Assembly (NCBI GenBank): GCA_958299035.1
Contig: CATQJL010000112.1
Location: forward strand, 21,046,812-21,110,811
Source of the DNA: Cylicocyclus nassatus
Lineage: Eukaryota > Nematoda > Chromadorea > Rhabditida > Strongylidae
Direction: 5' to 3'
Length of the DNA: 64,000 nt
Positions 23,995 through 36,599 of the stretch are shown piece by piece. The notes below the pieces were generated by a model. That model saw only the letters and a program-made list of their open reading frames with translations. It did no database searches and was not told the DNA's origin. Both the position numbers and the translations under genes were made by a program. The first letter of the stretch is position 1. Every line of letters begins with the position of its first letter.

Positions 23995-25660
23995 CTTTTA
24001 CCTTTCCCACAACTTGCACGTGAAAAATGGCTGTGAGATGTAAAAACCGAAAATTTGCACTCTAGCGTCTTTTTTTTCCTTCGTGGAAATGTGTCTTAAA
24101 GCACTGCTGTTCTTGCGCAAGTGTTGTCAGTACCTGGGTACTACATTGCATCGTATTTACCAGACTAACGCAATTGCTTCCGGGAAATCTGCATAAGGAA
24201 AGAGATTCGTCATGCCGTCATAATCTTACATTCTAGCTACTCTAGCATATCCTATGAGCAAATATGGAATCTCGGAACTTTCCCAACTTTTCTTGGATTT
24301 TCTTGCATTCCCTAGACATTGGTGGGTCTGTCCCTCGGTAATATTCGAAGCATCGAGGAATTTCTTCCGTCACATCGTAGAGCACCGCGCTCGTCGCCTA
24401 GCAGAGAGGATATCGATATCAAGAGCGAATCGACAGTTGTTCAGTTATCATTTTTTATCACAGCACTCTAATCGATGATGACACTCGATGGTTGTCATCC
24501 GAACTGCTAGCCAAGCCAACACTTCTTCGCCGTAATGTCCCATGATGTCTCGACGCGCGCGCGCGCTTCGCCGCACCTCCACACGCCGTCGATATCGCAG
24601 TGCGATAAATTCCACGCGCTGCGCGTTTTTCGACGCCCAGCCACTCAGCGTTCGCGCCATCTGCGACCGACTGCTGTCGCTCTCGAAGCAGTTACGATCT
24701 TACATTTCAGGACATTAGAAGTGCATTAGGAGATCAGTGGGTGCTTGCATAAGAAGAACTGATGATATGCGCGGCAAATGGCTCGTGCTGGCTGCATTGA
24801 TGTCGCAAAACATTAGTCTCTGGGAACAGTTGCTATTAGTTTTCATCAATGATGCGGAATAATAAGCACTGCTCTGCTGGTAGTGGTGTTGGAGAATTCT
24901 GTCTTGTGAAACTTTACTTTCAACTAAGGGTTATATATAGTAGCGTGGCCAATGTCTAGTGCGGACGCTGAGCTAACGTGAATTTCAAAAGTTAGATCTA
25001 TCATGTAGTAATTCACCAGTTAGGAAGGTCCACAGCTATCAGCTTGCATGAAATAGTTTTGTGCTTCAGACACAAAAATTCATTAATTTCCCATAGATCA
25101 AAGGAGCAATTTTCAATGGGTCATACGATGTCATTAAGCGATTGAACAGACGAATCAACACAGTTTCGTCCACAAAATATCCCTACATTTTTGGTTTGAG
25201 GAGCAAACTACCTACTTGAAGGTCATCACTCAACGATGGCTTGATTTCCAAAGCCCAGAAATTCTTTAATCATAATATATCTTATACGGTTTTCTGAACA
25301 TTCTAAGTGGTCAAGAAATTTAATATTTTAAATGTTGATGTTGATCTCAGAGGATCAAGAAAAATTCAGTGCAAGGTTTGAATGCCTCTTTTTGCTTGCG
25401 TGAAATTTACTTTTTTTTTACATAGTCTAAGAATGCTTCGGTATGAAATGTACTTCACAACCGCGTCATACTCATGTACGAAAGTGAACATAAATTGCTG
25501 TGATAACTTATGCAGTTTGGCCTCTTGAAATTTCAAAAATCGAGATATTAATTCTTTTCCCTTAGTTGGTTAACGTTAAGCGGAATAATCATACAGTTAG
25601 CTCTGTAAATTCTAAATTATACCTGCTAGTAGCTGACTTATCAAATTTTAGCCAACCTTT
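23995..25660. other. Non-coding
   Basis: No supported exon or element. A short alternating CG run lies near 24,555. Confidence 0.4.
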
Positions 25661-25662
25661 GT

Positions 25663-25920
25663 AGGTACCGTCCACCCAGATTCTCGATTTCCATTTTCGA
25701 TCCCCGGGCCGATCTTTTCCTTACTGTACGTGATTCCGAGTATGAAGTCGAGAATCCGCCAAAACCCCAACAATCCCCGTTCCAAAAACCCGCAGACCGG
25801 CTTCCCAAAACAGTGATTGGATGGGCGGGCATTACTGGAGAGGGGCGATGCCGACTTGGGTTAAGGGGTCCACTATCATAAGCCGCCAAAGGTTCAAGAC
25901 CCTAACTTACGGTGGTGCCT
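25663..25920. mobile_element. Possible TTAA-type foldback MITE, copy 5
   Basis: The left end AGGTACCGTCCACCC and right end GGTGGTGCCT are followed by TTAA at 25,921-25,924. Interior text is shared with the element at 15,030 (AACCCGCAGA, GTGATTGG). Left-flank TTAA has been lost. Confidence 0.5.
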
Positions 25921-26554
25921 TTAAGTTTTTGGTTTACTATTTTGTCCTTGTTGGTATTACATCGATGCTCTGTAATTTTGCAGTCGAACAGCTGTGATCA
26001 TCAAATCTGCTTGTAAAGTTCATTAACCACGAAAAGCAAATGCATCATAGCCATTGGGCTGGCTGATCCGGCTGAGATCTGCAGCTCATCATATCGAGAA
26101 AGAAATAACGAGAGGTGGTGCTCGTTATACATCGGTGGCTGTAATCAGTCAGTGATATATGATAGTGATAGCTTCGAGAGCACATAACACAGTCGTGTAG
26201 ATATTGCGTGAACACCTGTCTTTGTGTGCTCTTGCGTCTCATCATCGTCACCACCGCATATCCAATGTCAGTCATCATGAAAACTGCCATTTTTCCTAGC
26301 TGCTCTGACACTTGGAGTCTGGTGTAAATTTGAAGAATCTCTGCAGATGTCATGTAATGAGTTTGATGGGAGACTAGGCTTGGTGGTACAAAATTTCGTT
26401 GAAAAATTGCTAATTTTACAGAAGATTGAGGCTGAGTCTTACTCACTTTGGCAGGTTGGTCCATGGGCCTTATAAACTGTTTCCTCGCATATTATTTTAG
26501 TGGCTCGCCAATTAGAGATGAGGTTCAAATTAACTTATCATCTATTGTGGAACC

Positions 26555-26711
26555 AAGAAACTCTTTGCACTGTCTGAACAAGCTTAAACTTGTTCCTACC
26601 TGAATCCAAGTAGTGAATAATGGTAAAGGAATTAGACTGCAGGTCTAAACTTGTTAACTTACTCGGTTAAGCTTATCTAGACAATGTGCGCAAAGCGGTG
26701 TTGAGTCTCTG
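26555..26711. repeat. Small inverted-repeat element, copy a
   Basis: Its right half, GTGCGCAAAGCGGTGTTGAG and TCTCTGAGTCTC, matches the right end of the element at 27,219-27,374. The left end AGAAACTCTTTGCAC is a degraded inverse. Confidence 0.45.
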
Positions 26712-27218
26712 AGTCTCAAAAAAATTTATCCTCATTTGGTCTTCCTCGAAATTCTCCCCTCACTCAAAATACTCTTGTATTTGAGCCCTGTTTTCGTCTA
26801 CTTCAGAGTCATAGCAATGTTTGACTCGAAGCCGACGAGGGAGGCTTGCCGCAATCACTGCATGTTCTATAATGGCCGATAGGCGCAGTGAAGGGGTCTT
26901 AAGAGACCATTTAGGTCGTTTATCAAGGCATTAATAATCTTCCGGGGCACAAGCGCGCCCGCACATAAAAACTCGAATAAATCAAATGCAATCCCCGGCG
27001 TCGCGAGAGCCTCAACAGAGAGTTGCTTTCTATACTGGCGTCAATTGTGCGCCCGTATGTCAGTCCACATAAATCTTCAGCTACTTGGTAATGTTAGCTT
27101 TGTGGTTTTTCCACGGCCGTTGAGGATTTATATTGCGCTTTTATGGTAAAGCTTCATTGCTGTAGCTCACTCGAGTGTTTGCAAGCCTTTGAGTTTGAAA
27201 ATACCATCTATTCTAAGA

Positions 27219-27374
27219 CCAGAAACTCTAAACCGTTTTGCACATATTGTCAAAACATGCTTGAACTTGTTCAATTTTATTCCTGCGTTATTCTAGGATA
27301 GATTACAAGTATGAACTTGTTGACCACACGTTCAAGCCTGTTTAGAGTGTGCAAAGCGGTTTTGAGTCTCTTAG
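27219..27374. repeat. Small inverted-repeat element, copy b
   Basis: The left GAAACTCTAAACCGTTTTGC and right GCAAAGCGGTTTTGAGTCTC are inverted copies with few mismatches. The centre contains further inverted AACTTGTT pairs. A non-coding MITE-like unit. Confidence 0.55.
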
Positions 27375-27379
27375 CCTCA

Positions 27380-30300
27380 GAATAAATGATAGATAGTCTG
27401 TCTTTTATTGACAGGAGTTTCAGCGAACTTTGTTGAGCTTTCATTCTGTTTTTTGTAAAGGTTCGATTTCAGTGGGAGGGAGTAGGAATTTCATTTTTTT
27501 CAATTTCATTTTTTTCAACACGTCAAAGCTCATGAAATCTTGCTTACAGAGATGGTGACCCTTTAGCAATTGATATATTTTTTTCCAGTATGAAAAATGG
27601 ATGTGTTCATGGAGGGAAATTCACGAGAAAGGAAAAATTATCTGGGCAAATTTGTTTATCATTATGACTCGGACGAAACTTTGAGGTCTAGTTTCTAAAA
27701 CTGTTCTGCTTTGATGTCAGATTCTATTCAAAGATTGAACAAAGTGAATTTTCTGTTTTGCAGAAACATTTTTGTTTTGATGTTACTTTGTACGTAAAGT
27801 CATAAGATTTAGCAACAACTTGTTGTAAATTTAATTTCTCTTGACGTCTTTGACTTTTCCTTTTTGATGTTGAACATGTAAAAGTGTTGTAGAGTTATTA
27901 GGCCAATTCACTTGTGTACTGTACGACGAACATTACAGTAATCACAGTAAATTGTGCTTTCTATCGTCTGAGCCGGTTTGGTCGTAGCAATTTTATTTTC
28001 GCATGTAATTCGAAACGGGGAATTCATATCGTTAGTGTTCTGCTAGACTAGATTGATTGTGTGATACATTTGATTTTGAGACTGGATTGGCTGAGGTTCC
28101 GTAAGCGATTTTGTTATGCGGGAGCCTGTAAAAAACTCTTGAAGAAAGTCATTGACCTTGCCTGCATATGTTGCTCTTTTTTTTGTCCGCCTATGAATAT
28201 AAGGGCCCCCTAATGAACTTACAAGAAAGCTCTCTTGTCAACTTCTTTTTCCCATCTTTTCAGCTCATTCTGAAGAGCAAAGCTAATCTTTGATGATACA
28301 ACAAAGCTGCTGTTTTGCGGGACAACATGTCCCGAATGAAATTGAATCCGTTATGCGCTGCCGATTGGCCACTTGCCGTTGATATTGCCCGACATTCGTC
28401 GCCTCCCACATCGAGATGTCATCATAACATCATCATCCGATTCAGAACACTTACATTCTTTCTTTGCGTGCTGTTGCTATTTTTTCCCATTGAAATTACT
28501 CCATTCCTCAACCTACAATAAAAATGCTTTATTTTCCAGAAAAAGTCTGGCCAGGCATTTACTTACCGTCGAAAATGGATTATTAAGATTATTCTCTCAA
28601 TGCCAAATACATCGTGAAGTTGGTGGCAATGCATCATTGCGGCTTAGTAATGACTCTTGGGAAGATTCTGGCTTGATAAGCACGGCCACGCCCACTCTTA
28701 TTCGCCCGCGTTACGGTAGATTAATGTGTGTCGAGTGCGGCGTATGGCTGAAATGGAGAATGCATTCATTTTTCAGCTGACTTCCACGTTTTTTCCCCAA
28801 AAAACATGAAAGTGTGTCAGCATAAATATTGAGATATGTCCTATTCATGCGCTTTTCTCCAATAATGCTGCAAAAACTTCTGCGAAGTTTATTCGAATCA
28901 TTCTAGTTGCTAAAATTCGTTTGCATCTTCAAAGCAGAACTTTTGAAAGGCCGTAGATCGATAGGGTGGTGGTTTAGTATCAAAGTGAGTTGAATTTCGG
29001 GCAGGATTCGCGATGATAAATCGTCGGCTCTGCCCGGAGGAGCTCCTCCTCGCCATATATGCTTTGATTGTCCATTGCTTTTGGGACAGCTGGCTCCATC
29101 AAACCACTCAAATCTAGCCCCATTACTTCCAAGTTTGATCACATGCAGGTGTTTTTGTTTTGATGCAGAGCTTATGAGGTCGTACATAAAAAGATTGACT
29201 GTGAGTATGATATTGTGAAAATGTCTATTTGCCAAAAAAAATCTGAAAAATTTTGCCGCATTGGAATTTTCTTCACCTCATCTGCTTGCACGGCAGATGA
29301 GATGAGAAAAGTTATGAATATCTTTTGTTGTAGAGTTCGTAAAGGTCATTGCCCTTTTTTCGTCGAGTACATTCAAATTTTGCACTTTGATTTTGCAAGT
29401 TTCTTGGTATAATTTGAATTTACAAATATTAACCAAGAGTAATTTACTGCTTGAAAAGAAAAAGCTTCCCACAAATTTTGCGTTTCTGCAAAGTTGTTAT
29501 GATAAGATCTGTTCGTGGAGCTACAAGTTGCCATGAAGTTGCTGAAGTTGCTACGGTAGTGCTAGAGTTGCTAAGACTTACTGTGGAGGTGCTACAGATG
29601 CTGCAACTCTACGGTTGCATGCAATTGATAGTGCTACCACAGTTCCTGCTGTAACCTTGTCAGAGTTGCTGCAACTCTAAAAAAACTATTAGCAACTTTT
29701 TTATGTTGCTGCATTTCACAGCGCGATCGTGATTGAGTGCCTGTCAAGCTGCGTAGTAGTTCTCTTCTCTGCTACGGTGTATCACTATCGTAATGTACTG
29801 TCATTAAGGGACTTACTGTCACCGTTGTTAAGCATTGAAATTACCGATGCTTTGAACATTTAGACTAAAAATTGCTGACTTTATTGAAATAATTTGATAG
29901 ATTGGCAAGTTGTAGGCACATATGAAGTCAGAAAATCCATTCGTTTTATAAGAAATTTCTTTCCCAATCAATGTCAGATTTGTCACGAAGTCATGTGCCG
30001 ATTTTTATTGAGATGAGTCATGCAAGATTCGATAGGGAATCAAAAGACACCGCATGAGGTTGCTGCCACATCTCAGAACAAATATAGTGTTTACATTTGG
30101 ATAAGTCTGTCGGTCTGCGGATATGAGGAGTTCTGCTAAAGTTGAAAACCGCTGTTTTTCGCCATAGAAATCTCAATTACATCTGCTGCGTCTACCAGCC
30201 AAGACACGGCTTATTCTGTGCTTTTGCAGAGATTGTTGTATCTGTTTGTATCCATGATTGAGGCCCATGATTTGCTGTCGTGACGGTGTCGTTAAGTCGT

Positions 30301-30940
30301 CGAATAAATGCAGATTCATGAACACGAGCATATTTGCGGCTGAACCTAAGTACTCAATGCGATGCAGTTACGCGTTTTTGTCGAGACAATTCGAAAACCG
30401 CAAAAGGTCATCGGGCGTGAGTGAAGGCAATGTAACGGAATACGCACGCGTATGAGGTATATTAGCAGAACCGCAGCCGGGTTCACTCTACGCCTTTAAC
30501 GGCCTTACGAAATCTGCCGTGTGTGTGCCGTCCCTAATGTTTTAAGCGTTTTTAATTACCGTCACTAATGCCGTTAGGCCTTGAGCGACCTCTTTAATGT
30601 CACTCGATTGCACTGAACGAGTTCGCGCACACTAAACGCTCGGCATCAAATCAATCGCCCCCGCGTGCGAGTTTCATCGTGATCGTGTGATGGTTTTGAT
30701 GTGTGCTGCTGGCTGACTTCCCGATTTCGATCTGAATGACAGATACTTTTTCCATACCTGCATACGTTCAGACTGGCCAAGTGAGGGCTTCACCGCATGT
30801 CGTACTGAGCAGGAGAGAACTTGGATAAGTCGTGTTCATAAGTACATCATACGAGGGCCTTATTGTGACGACGTGAGATTTACCGGGAGAGAGCTAGATT
30901 TGCTGCATTATGTATCCAAACTTTCTGCAGGATGCAGTCG
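27380..30940. other. Non-coding, with a GTTGCT-rich degenerate minisatellite
   Basis: No supported exon. From about 29,515 to 29,720 the sequence is dominated by degenerate GTTGCTR repeats (for example GAAGTTGCTGAAGTTGCTAC). Confidence 0.4.
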
Positions 30941-30950
30941 AAATGCTGCA

Positions 30951-33900
30951 CAGGGCCCGGCACGAGTCCGTTTCTAGGGTTTTCAAAAACGAAGTCCCCC
31001 CTGACTTTCAAGAATTTTACGAAGTCCCCTTTGACCCTTGCCCTACCCCCCCCCCCCACCTCCACCGAGAAGCCAACAAAGGTATAGAGTATTTGAAAAT
31101 TGTGTGACGCGACCGCGCGCGACACGCATGTCACTTGAGGAAATGGCATTTTCTCGGCTTTCATCTCTTTTCGAACTGTTTTTTTGTCCAAGTGTGATAA
31201 CAATTAGATAACTGGAAGTGACTGAGCTGAACGTTGAGGTGATGCCCTCTTGTATGAGCGTTTTATGCATCTGTGGGCGCAAAATCCGAAGTCCGCAGTA
31301 AAATCCGTCGTCACGATTTTATAAATGAACTATATCTCAAGGGAACAACTTTATTAACTTCATAATTCTTGGCACATCACATAAAGCTTCGAAAGCCTGG
31401 TCCATGCGTTCACGCATAGTGGAGCTTTCAGACTGCAACGATTTTCAATGAAATGGATGAATAATCAAAAGACAAAAAACAAAAACAAAATGACAAACAT
31501 TATACTTATCTCTCCTCTAGCTGTACGACCGTCCTTGTCAGAAGGCGCGAGGGAGTCAAGGGATGGCGATCCAAACACGCTTAGAGTGGTGGTTTTGCAG
31601 ACAGGTGTAAAGCTGAAAGATTGTGATAACGCTACACAGATCTTTCGTTGTCTAAGCTCTAAAATTTTCAACTCTCGCAACCTTGAAGGTAGTGTATTTC
31701 AAAACCACCTTGAAAAACTGATGTGAAAATCTGCGATGACAACTACAACGGAACATTGTCGAAAATCTTAGAAATAAAGTTTTTTTTCAAGAAAAAAGGA
31801 GTGTGTACCAATGCAATGTATGACAGCCGGCATTACTTCACAAAAAGGCCTCACATGTAAGACGGATCCGACTTAGCTAAGTACCAATGATGCAAATCGA
31901 TGTATCAATATCCACACCGAGAAACATCTTGGTGAACGGATGATAGCCTTTTACCTCCAAACATTGCAAAGATACACAAAAAAAACTCAAGTACACCCGG
32001 TAAGTAGTCATTTTCTATGCAAGTAAATCCCATCTAATGCTCAATTTTAAATGTAGAGAATGCACTTTGACTTCTTTTGCCAGACCCCCTGCTTTTGAAA
32101 CAATATCAGTGTAAGCTTTGGCACCAACAAGAATGTGCGACCGAATTATTGTAAAAAGACTTTTGGAAGTGGCTGCCTCCACGCTCGCTTTTGGAAATCA
32201 CCCGGCTATAGACCGCAAAACACTAGAAAAGCATTCCAAAAATGTTTGGAATCCATGGCTAATGCGAGCTCCCTCGTTCCAAAAAAAAACTCCTGCCACG
32301 AGCCACTACCCCCTCCTAATATCAACGATGTAGGGTAGCTTGAGAACTCCAGCATTATTTCGTTTTCATAAACGTCAAACAGACCATAAGCTAAATTCAC
32401 TTTCCCAGTCAAAGTCAGTCAAAAAAAGGAAGGCAAGGTAAGACCAAGAGACTTCAATATGAAGCGCTTGTTGTGAAGGAAGGAATAGCAGGCTACATGA
32501 ATCAATCAAAATACATGCTACAAGTACAAGTTCAATTCACATTTGATGAAAAACAAATGGAAGGAGAACAAGCGTCACAGAAACTCGAAAATCAACCCTT
32601 TGAGGGAAACACGCCTTACCTCGCTCCTAAGAAGACTCGGTCCAGTTCATCCTTCAGTTGTATAGCATATCCATCATCGTCTGTTGCAACCACTTGACTG
32701 AAGCTTTTGACTAGCTTCGTTGTAGTTGAATGGACGCTTTTTAGAATGGATTACCTAACGTAACAAACGGATAAGGATGAAAGATAAGACTATGACTTCT
32801 TTTTACCTCACTGTCTTTCAATTCTCTCGTTAAGTACTCATCGGTGCGACAATTTTCCTTATCAATCCGTATAATATTATCTTTTGAACCTTGCGATTTT
32901 TCCGTGCCAGTTTGCGATAGACCCTCAACCTAGTCATTAATCGACTTCAACCAGCCATAAACTTTGATGGGCTGTGCACTAAAGTTCGGGAAATTTACCT
33001 CATTAGACTCACTAATCAACACAAGATCAGTACATATAATAGCAGAAAACGACTGAATTCGTATGGTTGAGCTCTAGATCTTCACAGAAGACTTACTGCT
33101 GCTCCATTTCTGTAATTTCTCCCAGGAAATGAGATGAAACGCAGGCAAAATTGAAATCATAACCTCAATAATGTTCAAATTCAAACTTACCTCGTCATCG
33201 ACAGAAGCCACAGGCACATTTTCATCTTCAGCCATCGCAACTAGGGTGCTCAAGCAGTTTCTAAGCTCGCTCAAACTCATGCACAGCACTTCATGTGGCC
33301 ACGATGTGCGCTCAGTGAATTCATTCAGTTGCCCAGTCTAAATGAAATACTTTCGCGGAGCTTCAAGGGCCACGAAAAACAAATGGAAGACAACCTACCG
33401 GGTCAAGCTCGCCAAAATTAGTGCATTAAGAGATAAAATGGGAAAAACACAGACAAGTAACAAAAAATGAACGTGATTTGCAAAATCCAAGAAGAAAACT
33501 AACCGATTCATAGTTGACATCAGCGATCTCTTTTGCCAATTCTACTTTTTCCATGTCAGTGGCTAATCGCACAATGTCCTGAAATTCAATATAGAACGAA
33601 TCAAAAGCACAATGCAAAAATCAAAGACGACAATGAAAGAATTAGAACGACAACAACGGACGAAGGAAACACCAAAGTTTTCGCTCGGAGCAACGCGGAA
33701 TTGGCGGTGGGGCGCGATATCTAACATCGCGAATTTCGGAAAAAAGAAGCTAAAAAACGAAGGAAAGGCAATGATATGAAAATGTTTTTATGCTCAGGGA
33801 TAGATTTTTGAACGGGGCATCCGTCCATGCTGAAAAGATCCAAAACTTATGTGAAATAACGGAAATATATGCTCCAGACGATCTCAGATCGTCTGGTGGC

Positions 33901-36449
33901 CGTCTGGAGACGATCTAATTTTGGAAAACGTATTACTTCACATAAGTTTTCAAAACTTTTCACATAATTCTTCCGCAAATAATTTTCTATGTATACAGTT
34001 CAATTTTGGTGCCATATGGTTGTGTGTGCGCTGTAAACAAGCGATTTGTTTATTTTAGACTTACTTTCAAATCGCGCGCACTTTTCGCCATACACGATAG
34101 AGCATTTCAGTCGTGTGATAACCTGTCTGGAAAGCTTGTATCCATCATCGTTCATATTCATCCATGATACGTTGCATATGGTTCATTCGCTTCCATACTC
34201 ACGAGATATATTAAGGACCGATGCGCGAGTTCGTGGTTTGAAAGAAATGCTTTGATTCAGCGACATTACAGGATATAGAAGGAAAGGAAATGATTGGTCT
34301 CACACTGTGGTAAATATGCTTTCTTATTTCTGTTCCACTCACTGTCAAGTTATGTATATAGGTTAGGTCAGCCGTATGTGTTCCAACACTAAGGAAATCG
34401 CGAACATTTGCTTCTTTCATGATTTGCGGTTGTTGGAAGAAAACGAATGTTGAAGTGAGTTGCTTTTGTGCGAATTGGGTATGTCGGTTGGATTCTCTGT
34501 TGTGCAATAATTTGAGATAGTGACATTTTATCTTGATACTTGTAATCCATAGTTACCACAGATGCTTTCAGTAAACGCATATATGTAGAGAAGTTTGGCT
34601 GAAAAGCTAGATGACTTCATCATGAGCAATCATTTGACACAACTGAGCCTCTAATGGTTTTTTAAGGCATTGGACTGCTATCTGATAGGCATTGGACTGC
34701 TATCTGATGGTAGTGCTTGAGAAGAAGAACATGCTGTTCTGCATATGCACGTGGTTACGCAGCGTGAGTACATATCATATTTTTCTTTATGTTCATTAGT
34801 TTATCTTGCTATAGTATAGTTTTAGTCCTTCTTGTGTAAATTCGTCTTTTGTGCATCAACACAAGAACTATTCCGGTCATTGCGCTATCGCTCGAAAACT
34901 AAATTGTTGTCTCTCACATTCAAACATGTATTTTGTTTCCTATCAAAATATTATTTTGATATACTGTATCAAAATGTTTGTCGTAGAAGAATGAATAGAA
35001 TAATCGTGTGACCCGCCCCTGTTTCGAAATCCTGTGGCAAACATCAACGACGTTTGGAAACCTTTTGATTCTTTGGTTTAGCTGGGCTTTTACATCAGTA
35101 TCGTGCTTTCCATTCTTTCGCATCTAAAATTCAGATGCATCAACCTTTGGAAGAGAATGACAAACAAAACTTTTTATTTCTGAATGCAATGCAAAGCAAC
35201 GACACTCAGTGTTCTGCAGAGACACACAGTGAGTGCTGCTCTCGTTATTAGACGTAGACGACGACTTTCGTATAGCTTCGTTGTTTTTTTATTTGTCATT
35301 CAGATAGATAAACTGACACGAGTGATAATGAATAGTGGTTGGAAAGAAACTGCTCGACATCATGTTTATGCACCTCTGGAAATTATTGAAAGTCGGCAGT
35401 GTAAGGCTTGGTGTAAGGCTGAAACTGAAGAAGAGAAGGTACGGAAGTTTGTCAAGTTCATCATTGAGAAGGGTATTTTCTGAACTTTTCAAAGCAAAAT
35501 TGAGTTGGATCCGTTCGTAATTGCACGCAAAGCAATAGCGTATTGTCTTTCTCTCATGAAGCTGCAGGGAGTTACTAGAGGTAGTAAGCTACTTCGTTTT
35601 TTCTAGCTCGTCTATATTCTGATATACGTTTTGTTAGACTTACATCAGTTAGGAAAATGTTCTCTGATTACATTTCGATAACTTTACTTATTTTATCTGA
35701 TACTCTATCGACTTGATATTTGCGTGCTATGTTTTTCATTCTTATGCTCGCACAACTACACTTCAGAACTCGTTTCTTTCTCCCTGAAGTAAGAGTATCC
35801 TTTAGGTGGTACAACCTATCAAATGCCATTTCCCGTTGAGGAGGCTGAAGCGGAGTTCAGAGCGATAAAGATTGGATATATGCCGTCAGAAGTCTGCACA
35901 CGCTGAAACGCATCTGAAATGAGCAAAGCATGTTCAATATCACAAGTTAAGAACTGCATTATAGAGATTTTTTGGCAAATGAGCTCTTGGCAGTCAGCTA
36001 AAACGAAGGCCTAACCATCCAAGCTAATCAAGGATTTCACAAAGAAGCAAATAGGGCATATGTCTTAAAGATCTCAATGAATAAGTACTGCGTGCATCAT
36101 ATAGGCATGTAGTTAACTAATTATATCAACTATGAATGATCATTTGACTTCTTGTCCAAAATGAATTGTTCAATTTTTTTTGTTCTTGTAAGCAGGTATA
36201 GCTGATTCTTAGTGGAAAATTGTTTGCATGCAAACTTTTGATATACATATCTAACAGATGTCCTCATTGGGGATGGCATCAGCTTGCACACAGCATATGC
36301 AGATTTGCACCACATGTCGCGCTAGTGAACATGTGCAAAAAAATTTTTTCCGGGGCTCCGCCCCGGTCCCCGCAAAAACGAAGTCCCCTTTGCTTTTTGC
36401 TCCAAAAACGAAGTCCAGCCTGCTTCTAAACGATCTGTGCCGGGCCCTG
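30951..36449 (-). mobile_element. Complete hAT-type element, copy 1 (5,499 bp) carrying a spliced gene
   Basis: Exact 13-bp terminal inverted repeats CAGGGCCCGGCAC/GTGCCGGGCCCTG are flanked by a perfect 8-bp duplication ATGCTGCA (30,943-30,950 and 36,450-36,457). Subterminal ACGAAGTCCCC-type motifs are repeated near both ends, as expected for transposase binding sites. A block at about 33,775-34,130 matches the inverse of 7398-7775 in the 955-bp copy, including an imperfect palindrome CCAGACGATCT/AGATCGTCTGG. Between this block and the left end lies an eight-exon minus-strand gene. No BED finger, DDE catalytic signature or C-terminal hAT dimerisation motif was recognised on either strand, so the copy is probably mobilised in trans. 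Confidence 0.85.
31337..35123 (-). CDS. Eight-exon gene inside the hAT element, unknown function
   Basis: Minus-strand exons in order: 35,043-35,123 (ATG directly after TTTTAG, compatible with a trans-splice acceptor), 33,504-33,578, 33,399-33,407 (9-nt candidate microexon), 33,191-33,337, 32,807-32,929, 32,620-32,714, 31,510-31,612 and 31,337-31,432 (TGA). Phase is continuous and gives about 242 residues. The N-terminal half is charged and helical-looking (DIVRLATDMEKVELAKEIAD, ELRNCLSTLVAMAEDEN). The middle is Asp/Lys-rich, followed by VVATDDDGYAIQLKDELDRV, a Ser/Pro segment, and the C-terminus MDQAFEALCDVPRIMKLIKL. I recognise no family. Oddities: the acceptor of exon 6 (ACGAAG) is poor, and the donor after exon 7 reads ATAAGT rather than GTAAGT, so the gene may be a captured copy that has started to decay. 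The long exons 2, 4 and 5 are the best supported. Confidence 0.6.
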
Positions 36450-36488
36450 ATGCTGCATGGATGCTGAAAAATTTCTAACCGGTAAGAG

Positions 36489-36596
36489 CTATGCCTTTTT
36501 GGTCTTAGGCTCATACATAGCATGTTCAAAATCTTTCAGAAGCTCATCCAGCTCATTCTCCTTCTTTCTAAGCTCGAAATTTGAATTTATCACAAG
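36489..36596 (-). CDS. Candidate terminal exon next to the hAT insertion
   Basis: After TTGTTGATAG on the minus strand, an open 36-codon exon ends in TAG. It encodes a charged helical peptide (ELRKKENELDELLKDFEHAM, then YEPKTKKA). The hAT element inserted 40 bases beyond the stop. A possible upstream exon in compatible phase is 37,747-37,776 (GRQPPLGRKE between CACCTAG and GTAATT). The rest of the gene could not be traced, and the family is unknown. Confidence 0.4.
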   Translation of the reverse strand, partial: LVINSNFELRKKENELDELLKDFEHAMYEPKTKKA

Positions 36597-36599
36597 CTA

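Noticed and set aside
33074..33190. Extra small exon AAATGGAGCAGCA between exons 4 and 5 of the hAT-borne gene
   Set aside because: It has a good donor but breaks phase with the following exon; skipping it keeps phase 0.
35330..35438. Plus-strand exon-like ORF inside the hAT element
   Set aside because: Plausible composition and a GTACGG donor, but no second exon could be joined and no transposase motif is present.
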